Shown here: positions 26,868-36,363 of the stretch, piece after piece
Layout: each line of letters begins with the position of its first letter
How positions within the stretch are numbered: the first letter of the stretch is position 1
Made by a program: the position numbers and the translations under genes
Notes under the pieces: model-generated
The model's database searches: none
What the model saw: the letters and a program-made list of their open reading frames with translations, nothing else
Told to the model about the DNA's origin: nothing
NCBI GenBank assembly: GCA_964601895.1
Contig: CAZROT010000006.1
Location: forward strand, 43,325-107,324
DNA length: 64,000 nucleotides
Direction: 5' to 3'
DNA from: CAZROT01 sp964601895
GTDB taxonomy: Bacteria; Pseudomonadota; Gammaproteobacteria; Enterobacterales; Enterobacteriaceae

Positions 26868-27199
26868 CAGAAAGGCATCTTAAAACCAGGAGGTAACGGC
26901 ATGCCACCAGAAACCGCAGCCATCTTTTCTTTTTGAATCTCACCAATACGGCGGACAGCATCGTTTAATGCCGCTGCAATCAAATCTTCCAGCATCTCTT
27001 TTTCGTCCGGGACTATCAGGCTGACATCTATGTCAACGCGACTGCAATTATACTCACCATCGATGGTTATTTTTACCAGACCTGCGCCCGCTTCTCCTGT
27101 CACTTTTAATTTTGCAATTTCTTTTTGCACCTGCTGCATTTTTTCCTGCATTTGTTGTGCTTTTTTCATCAGGTCGCCCAGACCGCCTTTACCAAACAT
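26867..27199 (-). CDS. ybaB: Nucleoid-associated protein YbaB/EbfC
   Basis: Small dimeric DNA-binding protein of the YbaB/EbfC family. The 110-residue product (E. coli 109) starts MFGKGGLGDLMKKAQQMQEK, with a long amphipathic helix, and ends LPPGFKMPF. Two ATGs are close together (27205 and 27199); the second has AGAGAG six bases upstream and matches the E. coli start. It sits between dnaX (60-bp gap) and recR (one-base overlap). Confidence 0.95.
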   Translation of the reverse strand: MFGKGGLGDLMKKAQQMQEKMQQVQKEIAKLKVTGEAGAGLVKITIDGEYNCSRVDIDVSLIVPDEKEMLEDLIAAALNDAVRRIGEIQKEKMAAVSGGMPLPPGFKMPF

Positions 27200-27259
27200 A
27201 ATCATCTCTCTTTATAATTAGCCACACATATATATAAATTTTTCATAATACGATATCAG

Positions 27260-29140
27260 TCACGTCGGTCTGATGCTGTCTTCATCCAAATCTGCATCAA
27301 AAAACAGGCGTAGCGTTCGAATGTTATCGTCTCCAGTAATAGACCGATGTGCTTCTGCCAGCTGTTCTGCATAAATGGCCTGCCGCCATTCCAGCGGTGT
27401 TTTGCTGGCAGTTGAATCATCTTCAACGATAGTCAGGTTAACCGTGCTACCATACAGCTCACTCAATGCATCTGCCAGTACCTTTTGTGCCGATACTGAG
27501 TTCAAATGTCGCTGCGCTGAGCGTAAGTGAAGACAAAGGTTGCCAGATTCAGACTGCTGCTTAAACGCATTAAGAGCCAGCTGCTGCACTAGTTTTGGCA
27601 GTGATAATTGCGCAATTTCAGCTGCCCACAGATCCTGCTTTATCACTGCTTCGGCAAGTTTCGATGAGTGCGGATTTTTCTCACGCTGTAATACTGAACG
27701 CGGCAATGGCTGGGTTACAGCCATTTCCGTAACTGCAGCCGGCGGCTGAATACGTCTCAGAGGCAGGCGCGTCGATTTTACTTCCTGCGATTCTGTCATG
27801 TAGTCAGGAATTCGTGAATTTTTTTTTGCGTTGTCCGTAGTTTCGCGTTGCCTGCGTAACTGTGCTCTCGCCTGTAATACCTGCTCCATAGCGTCAGGCA
27901 AGACAGGATCTGAAGAAGTTATCGCAGCAGAATGCACCTCCTGTAAGGGGAGCTCATTACTACAGTCCGCCACTGACACAGAAGGAAGTAATTTCGCCGC
28001 ATTATCATCTGCTGTAACCACCTCAGGTGCAGTGTGATATTCAATCGATATCGCTTTAGGGTGAAATGCCAGCGCACGCAGCAAAGTCATTTCAACACCC
28101 ATACGACGATTCGGTGCGTAAGCGAGTTCCTTACGCCCTGTCAACATTATTTGATAATACAGCTGAAGATCTGCGGGAGGTAATATGCGCGCCAGATGAC
28201 ATAAACGTGATGCAATGGCCATATAATGATTATCGGGCTTTGATGGCAGCAATTGTAACATTGCCATCTGATGTAATAATCCCATGATTTCGCTGAGAAG
28301 GGCGTCCCAGTCCCCGCCACGTGAAGCAATATGCTCAACCAGAGCCATGGCTCTTGCTCCGTCTGCATTGACTAATGCTTCAACGATTGCGAGTGGCTGT
28401 TCATCATCCAGAATACCTAACATGCTGCTAACTGTTTTGGCAGTCACCTGGCCATTTCCCAGTGCTATCGCCTGATCGGTCAGGCTGAGGGCATCACGAA
28501 CACTACCCTCAGCAGCACGCGCTAAAAGCTGAAGTGCACGCACATCATAACTGACCTGTTCTGCATTGAGTACACTATCAAGCTGCTTTTGTATCTGTTC
28601 AACATTCAGTGCCTTAAGATAAAACTGCAGGCAACGCGACAGAATGGTGACTGGCAGCTTTTGAGATTCAGTGGTGGCAAGAATAAATTTTACGTGGGCA
28701 GGAGGTTCTTCAAGCGTTTTCAGTAAGGCATTAAAGCTATGCCGTGAAAGCATATGGACTTCATCAATCAAATAGATTTTAAAACGCCCGTGAGCAGGCG
28801 CATATTGCACGTTATCCAGTAATTCACGCGTATCCTCCACTTTGGTACGTGAAGCAGCATCAATTTCAATCAGATCAACGAAACACCCTCGCTCTATCTC
28901 ACAACAACTAACACAATGCCCGCAGGGTGTTGCAGTAATACCAATGTGACAATTTAAGCTTTTTGCCAGCAGACGAGCAATAGTTGTCTTACCAACGCCC
29001 CTAGTACCAGAAAACAGGTATGCATGGTGAATACGCCCAAGCGTGAGGCTATTAGATAGCGCGGTCAGAACATGCTCCTGACCAGCAACATCAACAAATG
29101 TTTTTGGACGCCACTTACGTGCGAGAACCTGATAGTTCAT
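27260..29140 (-). CDS. dnaX: DNA polymerase III subunits tau and gamma
   Basis: Clamp-loader ATPase and replisome organiser. The 626-residue tau (E. coli 643) has Walker A GTRGVGKTT at about 45-53, the zinc module CGHCVSCCEIERGC, the DEVHMLS Walker B, and sensor 1 ILATTE. After domain III comes a Gln/Arg/Pro-rich linker and the C-terminal region that binds the alpha subunit and DnaB. The frame begins with TTG three codons upstream, but ATG at 29140 gives the family start MNYQVLARKWRP. An A9 tract near codon 439 should produce the shorter gamma by frameshifting (separate entry). apt is upstream as in E. coli. Confidence 0.97.
   Translation of the reverse strand: MNYQVLARKWRPKTFVDVAGQEHVLTALSNSLTLGRIHHAYLFSGTRGVGKTTIARLLAKSLNCHIGITATPCGHCVSCCEIERGCFVDLIEIDAASRTKVEDTRELLDNVQYAPAHGRFKIYLIDEVHMLSRHSFNALLKTLEEPPAHVKFILATTESQKLPVTILSRCLQFYLKALNVEQIQKQLDSVLNAEQVSYDVRALQLLARAAEGSVRDALSLTDQAIALGNGQVTAKTVSSMLGILDDEQPLAIVEALVNADGARAMALVEHIASRGGDWDALLSEIMGLLHQMAMLQLLPSKPDNHYMAIASRLCHLARILPPADLQLYYQIMLTGRKELAYAPNRRMGVEMTLLRALAFHPKAISIEYHTAPEVVTADDNAAKLLPSVSVADCSNELPLQEVHSAAITSSDPVLPDAMEQVLQARAQLRRQRETTDNAKKNSRIPDYMTESQEVKSTRLPLRRIQPPAAVTEMAVTQPLPRSVLQREKNPHSSKLAEAVIKQDLWAAEIAQLSLPKLVQQLALNAFKQQSESGNLCLHLRSAQRHLNSVSAQKVLADALSELYGSTVNLTIVEDDSTASKTPLEWRQAIYAEQLAEAHRSITGDDNIRTLRLFFDADLDEDSIRPT
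27804..27829 (-). promoter_or_regulatory. dnaX slippery tract producing gamma
   Basis: On the minus strand codons 438-441 read GCA AAA AAA AAT, a run of nine A (27819-27827). A -1 shift after AAA AAA reads AAA TTC ACG AAT TCC TGA, ending at 27804 and giving a product of about 445 residues; E. coli gamma has 431. The E. coli site is A AAA AAG, so here slippage may occur in translation, in transcription, or both. Confidence 0.75.
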
Positions 29141-29217
29141 GAGTACCAAAACATAAACCAGACAACCTTAACTATTCCTTACCAGCCGTTAAGCCGATAA
29201 CAGCCAGGAAACATCAA

Positions 29218-29799
29218 TTAATTACCTGTACAGGAGACCAGACTAAAACTGCGGATTCCAAGATCAACAAGGCGTTGTTTACCACCCAGTTCAGGCAATT
29301 CGATAATAAAGGCAGCATTTTCGACAACACCACCTAAACGACGAATCAGTTTAACTGTTGCTTCAACAGTGCCCCCTGTTGCCAGCAAATCATCTATCAC
29401 GAGTACATTATCCGTCATATTGATACTATCGGCATGAATTTCCAGTGTATCGGTGCCATATTCCAGCTGATAACTTTCACTAATCGTTTCACGTGGAAGC
29501 TTTCCCTTTTTGCGTACCGGGATAAAACCTACGCCAAGTGCTAATGCTACTGGAGCACCAAACAAAAAACCACGTGCTTCAGTCCCTACAATTTTAGTAA
29601 TGCCTTCATTAAAGTAATGCTCTGCTAATAACTCAACACTTGCAGCATAAGCAGGCGGGTTACCCGTAAGGCTGGTAATATCGCGAAATAATATACCCGG
29701 TTTCGGATAATCCGGAATCGTTTTAATACTTGCTGTAATTAATTGAAGCTGCTTTGTATGTGCAACCATGGGTTGAACAGTCGCTGTCTGAGCTTTCAT
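29218..29799 (-). CDS. apt: Adenine phosphoribosyltransferase
   Basis: Salvages adenine with PRPP to AMP. The 193-residue product (E. coli 183) has DYPKPGILFRDITSL, the GTEARGFLFGAPVA segment, and the PRPP-binding motif VLVIDDLLATGGT near residue 130. The extra length is N-terminal; a second ATG at 29769 would give a length closer to E. coli, and neither start has a strong ribosome site, so the start is uncertain. Precedes dnaX as in E. coli; ybaN and priC, which lie beyond apt in E. coli, are missing. Confidence 0.95.
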   Translation of the reverse strand: MKAQTATVQPMVAHTKQLQLITASIKTIPDYPKPGILFRDITSLTGNPPAYAASVELLAEHYFNEGITKIVGTEARGFLFGAPVALALGVGFIPVRKKGKLPRETISESYQLEYGTDTLEIHADSINMTDNVLVIDDLLATGGTVEATVKLIRRLGGVVENAAFIIELPELGGKQRLVDLGIRSFSLVSCTGN

Positions 29800-30140
29800 A
29801 AGCTGTACACACCTGATGATATGCCTGATAAAACTTATATCTTATTCAAAATAATAAAACAGAGCCATAGTACCCGAAATACCAATCTCATTCATCACAA
29901 CTGCATTTGCAAGACTAACATCATGCTATGAAAGAAAAATGTGAAGATATTTTTTTAACATTGATCACATTATTTAACTTCATATCGATGTATTTTCCTT
30001 TTTTTAAAATTTATGAACATCTTGACACACTAACAATTACTGATGTGTCTATTTACAGAGTTACACCAATAACATTAACACAATATATTTTTTTACAATG
30101 TTTCATTCATTCACAAGTCTAAAATTTAATGCTGGCCTCT
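29800..30140. other. AT-rich gap where priC and ybaN would be
   Basis: About 340 bp. A 64-codon frame at 29928-30122 is Phe/Ile/Thr-rich in a way expected from AT-rich noncoding DNA, with no recognisable homology. I find no trace of priC or ybaN. Confidence 0.5.
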
Positions 30141-30296
30141 ATGTCGGTGGATGAAGCACCACCAGAGTTCCAACTTGCTGTAGATCTTATTTATCTGCTG
30201 GAGCGTAACGAAATCGCACCCGAGTTAGTGCTGGCTGCACTGGAAGTAGTAAAGCGCGATTATCAGGAAAAACTCGCCAGAGAAGATTCCGAGTAA
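30141..30296 (+). CDS. rsmS: Ribosome-associated small protein RsmS (YbaM, DUF2496)
   Basis: A 51-residue protein reading MSVDEAPPEFQLAVDLIYLL and ending KRDYQEKLAREDSE. It closely parallels E. coli YbaM ([20 protein letters not shown], 53 residues). The frame has another ATG four codons upstream at 30129; the one at 30141 fits the family. The ribosome site is weak. It lies between apt and mscK on the opposite strand to both, exactly the E. coli arrangement minus priC. A 14-base palindrome (GCACTGGCCAGTGC, from 30301) follows the stop. Confidence 0.88.
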   Translation: MSVDEAPPEFQLAVDLIYLLERNEIAPELVLAALEVVKRDYQEKLAREDSE

Positions 30297-30411
30297 CAGA
30301 GCACTGGCCAGTGCAATCCATCATGCTTGCCCTGTTACCCTTTAATACACTCAATCAGTGCATCAAAATAGTAAATCAGCAAACTTAACTTGTAACATGC
30401 CAGTTAGCTAA

Positions 30412-33400
30412 CTAAATATCAGGCTGAGGCAACCATTGCCGCTGTACCTCTTTTATTTCACTATCCTGCTTACCATTATGTAAATGGACTTCCAGCTGAT
30501 TAAAAGCAATCTTAATATTATTTTCACTACACAGCTTATTAATACTTCTGTTCAGCTCATCCACTGTATAACTTCGGTCTGCCAGCTCACGAACATACAC
30601 ACGCAATTCATGATCAAGCGTACTGGTGCCAAAATTTAACAGGAATACCTGAGGTTCAGGCTCGGTCATCACTCTGGGATTATCAGAAGCAGCCTGCAAT
30701 AATATTTTTTTTACCAGATCCAGATCAGAATCGTAAGCTACACCCACTTTAATGATAATGCGAGTAACGGTATCTGACAGCGACCAGTTAATCAATCGTT
30801 CAGTAACAAATGCTTTATTAGGAATAATCACTTCTTTACGATCAAAATCTGTCATGGTAGTAGCGCGAATGCGAATTTTACTCACTGTTCCCGAAAATGA
30901 ACCAATACTGATGGTATCACCAATGCGCACCGGCCTTTCGAACAAAATAATCAAACCAGAAGCAAAATTAGCAACAATTTCCTGTAGACCAAAACCTAAA
31001 CCTACTGATAATGCTGCCACCAGCCACTGTAATTTATCCCACGAAACACCAAAATAGCTAAGCGCAATTACTCCGCCAATGACAGTAATTAAATACGTTA
31101 ACGTAGTGGTAATGGCATAGGATGCTCCCTGTCGCAATTGCAAACGCGAAAGAACAAGTACCTCCAGTAATCCGGGTAGATTACGCGTCATAATATAAGT
31201 GATAATCATGGCTAAAAAAGCCACCAGCAAATTACCCAATGTTACTGCATGTAATACATCACTGCCCGCAACGTTGTTGCTGTAATGCCACAAAGATACG
31301 CTATCAAGATATGAAATCACTGTTATCAGATCTGACCATATCCAGTAAAATCCAGTGCTAAATAATAAAAACAGTACCATGGTAGTCAAACGTAATGACT
31401 GTTGATTGATTCTATCCAATGCTAAAGGTGGATCTTCCGCAAGATCACTGTTTTCAGTACCTTCTTTTGCTAACTGTAACCTGCGTGCTATCGCCCTGCG
31501 ATATGCCAGACGGCGCGCTGCCACCGCCAGACCACGAATAACAGTCAGATAGACAAGATTCCACAAAAGCAATAAGTACAAGCTATTGATCCAGCGATCA
31601 ACCAATTGTAGCGTAGTATAAAAATAACCAGCAATCATCAGGCCAGTCAGAATGGCGGGTGTCAGTGCCATGGCAGTAACAACGATAAAACGAACTGCAT
31701 GGTTATTTTTTTTGCGCCAGCTATCGCGACAGAAAGGCAAAAGAAACAGTGACAACAAAGCAAGATCAAATACGATAATCACCTGTCCAATAACATCATC
31801 AACCAATAATAACGGGTTTTCTTCACCTATAGCAGTCCAGACTATTACCGGTAACAATGCCATTACGAGGCGCACAGCTTGCCTGCGATAATGTGAGCAA
31901 CGAACCGCATTAATACCAAAGTGCCGCCGGGCAATACCACTGGGCGACAACATTCGATAGGTCAGATCAAACATCAGCCACAAAAGCGCCAGCCGCTGAG
32001 AAAGTAACCATAAAAAATCACTGATTTCAAAATCACAACGCAGACACCAATAGCCCACACTCAAAATAATAAAGACACCTGGTAGTACTTTTAATAGTGT
32101 CAATATAATTGCCTGTGGCGTATGTAACTGACTGTCATGCTTTAATTGTCCGACACTGTGCGCTAATTTTTCAAGATAGCCATCTATAGCTTTATAACGC
32201 CAACGTACTATTCCAGTAACAATCAATACCAGTATAAAAAGCACTAATAATGTTACTATGCTGTTTAACAGATCGTCCCAATAGATATTAAAATGTACCT
32301 TAGCAATTTCGCTATGTATGGCATTGGGTAAGTTTTTCAACCATACCCAATCCATTGGTTTATTACTACTGACCCAGAAAATCTGTTGAGTGAGTGTATG
32401 TTGCAAAGAAGTATTGACACTGGCAAGTTGCTGTTGATTAATTTGTAAATTAATCAACAATGCCAATTGATTACCTAGCTGTTTACTAAGTTGATCCAAT
32501 AATGTTCGTCGAATATTAATTATCTGATTTAACTCATTTTTAACACTGTCAGTAATTTTATTTTTACTATTGCTAAGCAATAACTGAATATATTCATCTT
32601 CCTGAGATAACTGATCACGTTGCTTATTGACTTCAAATTGTTCCAAGCGCAAATCAGCAATGCGGGTTGCGATATCAGTGACCAAAGCAGTAGCCGGTAA
32701 ATTCAGTTGCTGTTGATAGAGAATGCGCGACAATAATAAACTGCCCTTCAATACCGAAATCTGCTCTTTCAGACTCAGTTCGGATTGCAGGGCGCGATCA
32801 AGCCAGTTCTTTACTCTGATATTCTGTTGAACCAGGGTATTACCTTCTTTAGTGTCATTAATCAACCGTTGACTCAGTCTGAGATTGATAGCCAGTTCAC
32901 GTTTAATTAAAGGGTCATTTTGAATGTCAGTGAGTTCTTTAGAGGTACGTGCTTCTTTAACCGTGGTTTCAGAAAGCGTTAATCGCTTATTACTGATGAT
33001 TTCTTGTGACAGTTGGATATATTGCTCTAATCGCTCAATATAGGCGGTAACATAATCCCTTTGCTTTTGTAATAAGTCCTGCAGGGTGGTATTCGCTTCT
33101 AAATTCTTACGTTGCAATTCCAGTTGGGCGTTTAAATATGTTTGTTCCGTTAATAACGATACCTGCTGTGTTGGACGCAAATCTTCCTGGTTTATTGCTA
33201 ATGCATTCAGCTGATTGCGAATGCGCTGAATACGCAGGGACAGGTTATACATCATGCTCTGCACGCGCTCTGGCTGCGTCTGAAGTAAAACTAACTGGCT
33301 GTTATAATTGGCCAGATCTTCCTGTGCTGATTGCAAATTATCCAGCATCTGGCTAAGACGCACTTCCAGTTGTTTTAACGGCAGGTTTACCAGAGACTCA

Positions 33401-33759
33401 CGCGTTACTAAATTATCAGATACGTTTAATACATCCAAATCCTCTTTAGCTTTACGTAATTTTACGGGTGCTTGTGTTAACTGTTGCTTAAGCTGGTTGC
33501 TTTCCTGCTTTATCCGTTCGATACCATCGAGAAATTCAAGTGTTTGTATGAGATCCTGCTGAGATAGCTTATCCCCTGAAGTCAGATTCTTTTGTTTATC
33601 CAATAATTCTAACTGGTTTTGTACGCTATTACGACTTGGGAGTTCATTATTACTACCAGTTGCGTAAGACCATGGGAAAACTGCTACTACACTACATAAC
33701 AACAGGTACAATAATTTGATACCACAAAAAGAAAAAGTTATGCTAATGTTTTGATTCAT
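30412..33759 (-). CDS. mscK: Potassium-dependent mechanosensitive channel MscK (KefA)
   Basis: Large MscS-superfamily channel gated by membrane tension, protecting against hypo-osmotic lysis. The 1115-residue product (E. coli 1120) has an N-terminal signal segment (LLYLLLCSVVAVFPWSYA), a long periplasmic coiled-coil-rich region to about residue 480, a series of about eleven membrane helices, and a C-terminal MscS core: pore helix GLGFGLQEIVANFASG, then FERPVRIGD and the cytoplasmic vestibule with IIPNKAFV. The frame is intact over its full length. In E. coli acrR-acrAB lies next to mscK; here the 1.8 kb beyond its start is empty. Confidence 0.95.
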   Translation of the reverse strand: MNQNISITFSFCGIKLLYLLLCSVVAVFPWSYATGSNNELPSRNSVQNQLELLDKQKNLTSGDKLSQQDLIQTLEFLDGIERIKQESNQLKQQLTQAPVKLRKAKEDLDVLNVSDNLVTRESLVNLPLKQLEVRLSQMLDNLQSAQEDLANYNSQLVLLQTQPERVQSMMYNLSLRIQRIRNQLNALAINQEDLRPTQQVSLLTEQTYLNAQLELQRKNLEANTTLQDLLQKQRDYVTAYIERLEQYIQLSQEIISNKRLTLSETTVKEARTSKELTDIQNDPLIKRELAINLRLSQRLINDTKEGNTLVQQNIRVKNWLDRALQSELSLKEQISVLKGSLLLSRILYQQQLNLPATALVTDIATRIADLRLEQFEVNKQRDQLSQEDEYIQLLLSNSKNKITDSVKNELNQIINIRRTLLDQLSKQLGNQLALLINLQINQQQLASVNTSLQHTLTQQIFWVSSNKPMDWVWLKNLPNAIHSEIAKVHFNIYWDDLLNSIVTLLVLFILVLIVTGIVRWRYKAIDGYLEKLAHSVGQLKHDSQLHTPQAIILTLLKVLPGVFIILSVGYWCLRCDFEISDFLWLLSQRLALLWLMFDLTYRMLSPSGIARRHFGINAVRCSHYRRQAVRLVMALLPVIVWTAIGEENPLLLVDDVIGQVIIVFDLALLSLFLLPFCRDSWRKKNNHAVRFIVVTAMALTPAILTGLMIAGYFYTTLQLVDRWINSLYLLLLWNLVYLTVIRGLAVAARRLAYRRAIARRLQLAKEGTENSDLAEDPPLALDRINQQSLRLTTMVLFLLFSTGFYWIWSDLITVISYLDSVSLWHYSNNVAGSDVLHAVTLGNLLVAFLAMIITYIMTRNLPGLLEVLVLSRLQLRQGASYAITTTLTYLITVIGGVIALSYFGVSWDKLQWLVAALSVGLGFGLQEIVANFASGLIILFERPVRIGDTISIGSFSGTVSKIRIRATTMTDFDRKEVIIPNKAFVTERLINWSLSDTVTRIIIKVGVAYDSDLDLVKKILLQAASDNPRVMTEPEPQVFLLNFGTSTLDHELRVYVRELADRSYTVDELNRSINKLCSENNIKIAFNQLEVHLHNGKQDSEIKEVQRQWLPQPDI

Positions 33760-35545
33760 ATAATATATTTATCTTAAATTGAATGTGAATCTATCCCATT
33801 TCCCAACCGATAATACAATTAGCAAAGACGATATCATAAAAACACATAGCTCATTCATTGCAACTACTATAATCACTTATCATTACAGGCATAGAATGAA
33901 TTAACAAATATTATTTATTAATTCGAAAAATAGGAAAAATATCACGTTAATACATTTTTAAATATATATATATATTTTGCCTCAACATAAACAACAACCA
34001 CCCTTTGCACGGGCTGTAACTTAGCAGATGTCAACGAAGACAGTGTCAATAAACGTACCCCATTACCCGCTATTTTATTCAGAAAAATTGTTTAACCGCG
34101 TTACACAACATCATTTATAGCTACGCTGACATTCAGAAAAATCGGCATTGCTTATGCTCAATCACAAACCATAATTATGCTGATTCTCAGGCAATCATAT
34201 TGTTAACATACCCTCTGAGATTAAATGCTGACTCAGTACGCGATAACTACGTATTGATAACCTCGATGTGATTTTTACATCACTACCCTCAGAAAAAGCT
34301 GAAAGCACTGCTACAAGCAGCCAGCAAAAATCTATACCCGATAATGGTTCACAATGGTAAAGGTTTTCACCCTGTTAACAATCAATAATACTGTCCATAT
34401 ATTACATATAAATTTTCATTATTATTAAGGTATCATTATATTAAATATATTACTATTGAAAAAAATAATACGCAATTATCATAGCAGACATTGTTATCGT
34501 ACTAATTTTGAAGCCAACTACATCATAGTCATGTAACACATATAATTATTAACAAAAAATATTAATAATTATAAGATAATATAATGAAAAACTTTGTAGT
34601 CGAAACAGTACATTTTTGTTATGATTTACCATTATTGAATTTAAATCTTACTAAGATCGTTTTTAGTATGTATTCACATACTGCCTGGTTCTCAGGTCAA
34701 CGCAAATTTTGTATATGATCTATTAAATTAAAATGTTAAAGCATACATATAAAATTATACTTTCATAAAACGTACTTACTTATACTGAATTCATGCTATC
34801 TGATTATATTTCAGGGAAGTTGTTCTTATTTACCTTGTTGTATAATGATAACCAGTTGACAGAAAAGATAATACTTATACAATTTAGCTGGATAATTTTT
34901 TTTCAAAAAAACCACCAGTCATTGAAAATGACTCCATGACGAAATAACAAGTAAATTGTGCCACCAGACATAAAAAATCATAAACAGCAGGTTTCATTTT
35001 AAGTTACATGAATCATGAATAAGAGGAGCCATCGAAATTGATTTATACTTACTATTAATTCTTTTTATTCACTCTGTTCATAGTACTAATTATTATACTA
35101 CCCAATTGATGCTATCGGCATCAAAATCTGGAATGTCGCAAAGTGACATTAGTAATACTTGTGGTAAAATGACATTCTCTGGCAGCAATTTCCGTATAAA
35201 AAATCTTATTTCTATGGTTTAAATATACTAAAATTGAGTTTAAGTTACTGAATCTTGTTTTTTTACATTATTCAGTATATGGCCTTATTAAACATAAAGT
35301 TCATGAGAAATGTATTTTAAAATAAAATACACTGATAAAGAACAATTTTTCATATCAGTGGAAAATCATTCATACAATACCTATACTTTAATTCATGAGC
35401 TATGCAATACGGCATAAGCACTGCTGGAATTATTGTACCAACAGACATCTCTGTTGTTCTAAAATCAGGATACATTTCCGCTTAGAAATTTGAAAAAGAC
35501 TGCCAACTTTATTAGTTATATATTTTGAAATATAGAAAGGAAATT
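33760..35545. other. Long AT-rich gene-free stretch replacing acrR-acrA-acrB-tomB
   Basis: Nearly 1.8 kb, extremely AT-rich, with stop codons in all frames. By gene order it corresponds to the multidrug efflux genes acrRAB and tomB between mscK and hha in E. coli. I see no surviving AcrB-like segments. Promoters for mscK (left end) and ymoA (right end) must lie here. Confidence 0.6.
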
Positions 35546-35749
35546 ATGACAAAAACTGAATATTTGTTACGTTTGAGAAAATGTACCACAATTGATACTC
35601 TGGAACGTGTAATCGAAAAAAATAAATATGAGCTCTCCAATGATGAACTGGAGTTATTCTACTCCGCAGCTGATCACCGATTAGCAGAACTCACAATGAA
35701 TAAACTTTACGATAAGATTCCCGTTTCAGTCTGGAGATATGTCAAATAA
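35546..35749 (+). CDS. ymoA: Hha/YmoA-family modulator of virulence gene expression
   Basis: A 67-residue protein, the length of Yersinia YmoA and nearly identical to it by eye (MTKTEYLLRLRKCTTIDTLE, then KNKYELSNDELELFYSAADH and AELTMNKLYDKIP). Members bind H-NS or StpA and silence horizontally acquired genes, including type III secretion in Yersinia. The frame extends to 35525, but AAGGA eight bases upstream of 35546 sets the start. In E. coli hha is followed by tomB, its partner; tomB is absent here. A short GC hairpin (35783-35802) follows the stop without a clear U tract. Confidence 0.96.
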   Translation: MTKTEYLLRLRKCTTIDTLERVIEKNKYELSNDELELFYSAADHRLAELTMNKLYDKIPVSVWRYVK

Positions 35750-35952
35750 TCCAGGAAACTGATAGCTGTTTTATAATATAAAACCGGCTCTAAAACGCCG
35801 GTAAACATATCGGTGTCAATTAATTTAGCAAAATCTATAATAGTAAACGGTAAATTTTAGCGCACTATGTCCTTGCCCTGTTACTTTGTATCGTATATTT
35901 TGATACCCATTTCAAGTTAATGGTGCTTTTTTAAAATGAGCTATTGCTCAGA

Positions 35953-36002
35953 TTTAAAAAGAGTATTGTTAAATTTAATTAATCAATTTAACAATACTCT
36001 TT
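35953..36002 (-). terminator. Strong hairpin with U tract downstream of 4.5S RNA
   Basis: A perfect 18-bp inverted repeat (AAAGAGTATTGTTAAATT at 35958-35975 and its complement at 35985-36002) with a 9-base loop. Read on the minus strand it is followed by TTTTTAAATC and lies about 65 bases beyond the ffs 3' end, so it probably terminates that transcript. Confidence 0.6.
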
Positions 36003-36068
36003 CAAAAAGCCTGCTTGATTTATGTCAGAAAACAATATTAACGCTAGGGAAATGGCATTACTTAAATA

Positions 36069-36183
36069 GGGTGGAGATCTTGCCAACAACATCCCTGCAC
36101 ACACTTTACCTGCTACGGCTGCTTCCTTCCAGACCTGACCGGATTCACAAGCTGGTGTTGCGGGAGAGCCAACAAAATCTCCG
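36069..36183 (-). ncRNA. ffs: Signal recognition particle 4.5S RNA
   Basis: The minus strand carries a bacterial SRP RNA of about 115 nt. The conserved apical domain is present: the stretch GGTCAGGTCTGGAAGGAAGC contains the GGAA tetraloop and the symmetric loop that binds Ffh. The outer stem pairs GGAGAT at the 5' end with ATCTCC before the terminal ACCC. E. coli 4.5S RNA is 114 nt and starts with a similar stem followed by TTGGTTCTCCCGC (here TTGGCTCTCCCGC). tesB lies next to it on the other strand, as broadly in E. coli. Needed for co-translational targeting to SecYEG. Confidence 0.96.
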
Positions 36184-36363
36184 TTGACATTGATTATTTC
36201 AGTAGTGTAATAATCCGCGTGCATTATCGACTATGCCCCATAAAATAGCAAGATCGCGCACATGTAGAAAATGATTTTCTGTTTAAAGGTTTTATTGCAA
36301 TATAATGAGCTCAAATAATAATTCAGCACACGATGCTAAATCTCCAGAAAACAGGCACACCAC

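Noticed and set aside
29928..30122. 64-codon frame before rsmS
   Set aside because: Low-complexity Phe/Ile/Thr composition typical of AT-rich noncoding DNA.
33760..35545. Possible replication origin in the AT-rich gap
   Set aside because: I saw no cluster of DnaA boxes and no origin-linked genes nearby.
35936..36224. Frames of 83 and 78 codons over the 4.5S RNA
   Set aside because: They overlap a clear SRP RNA gene on both strands.
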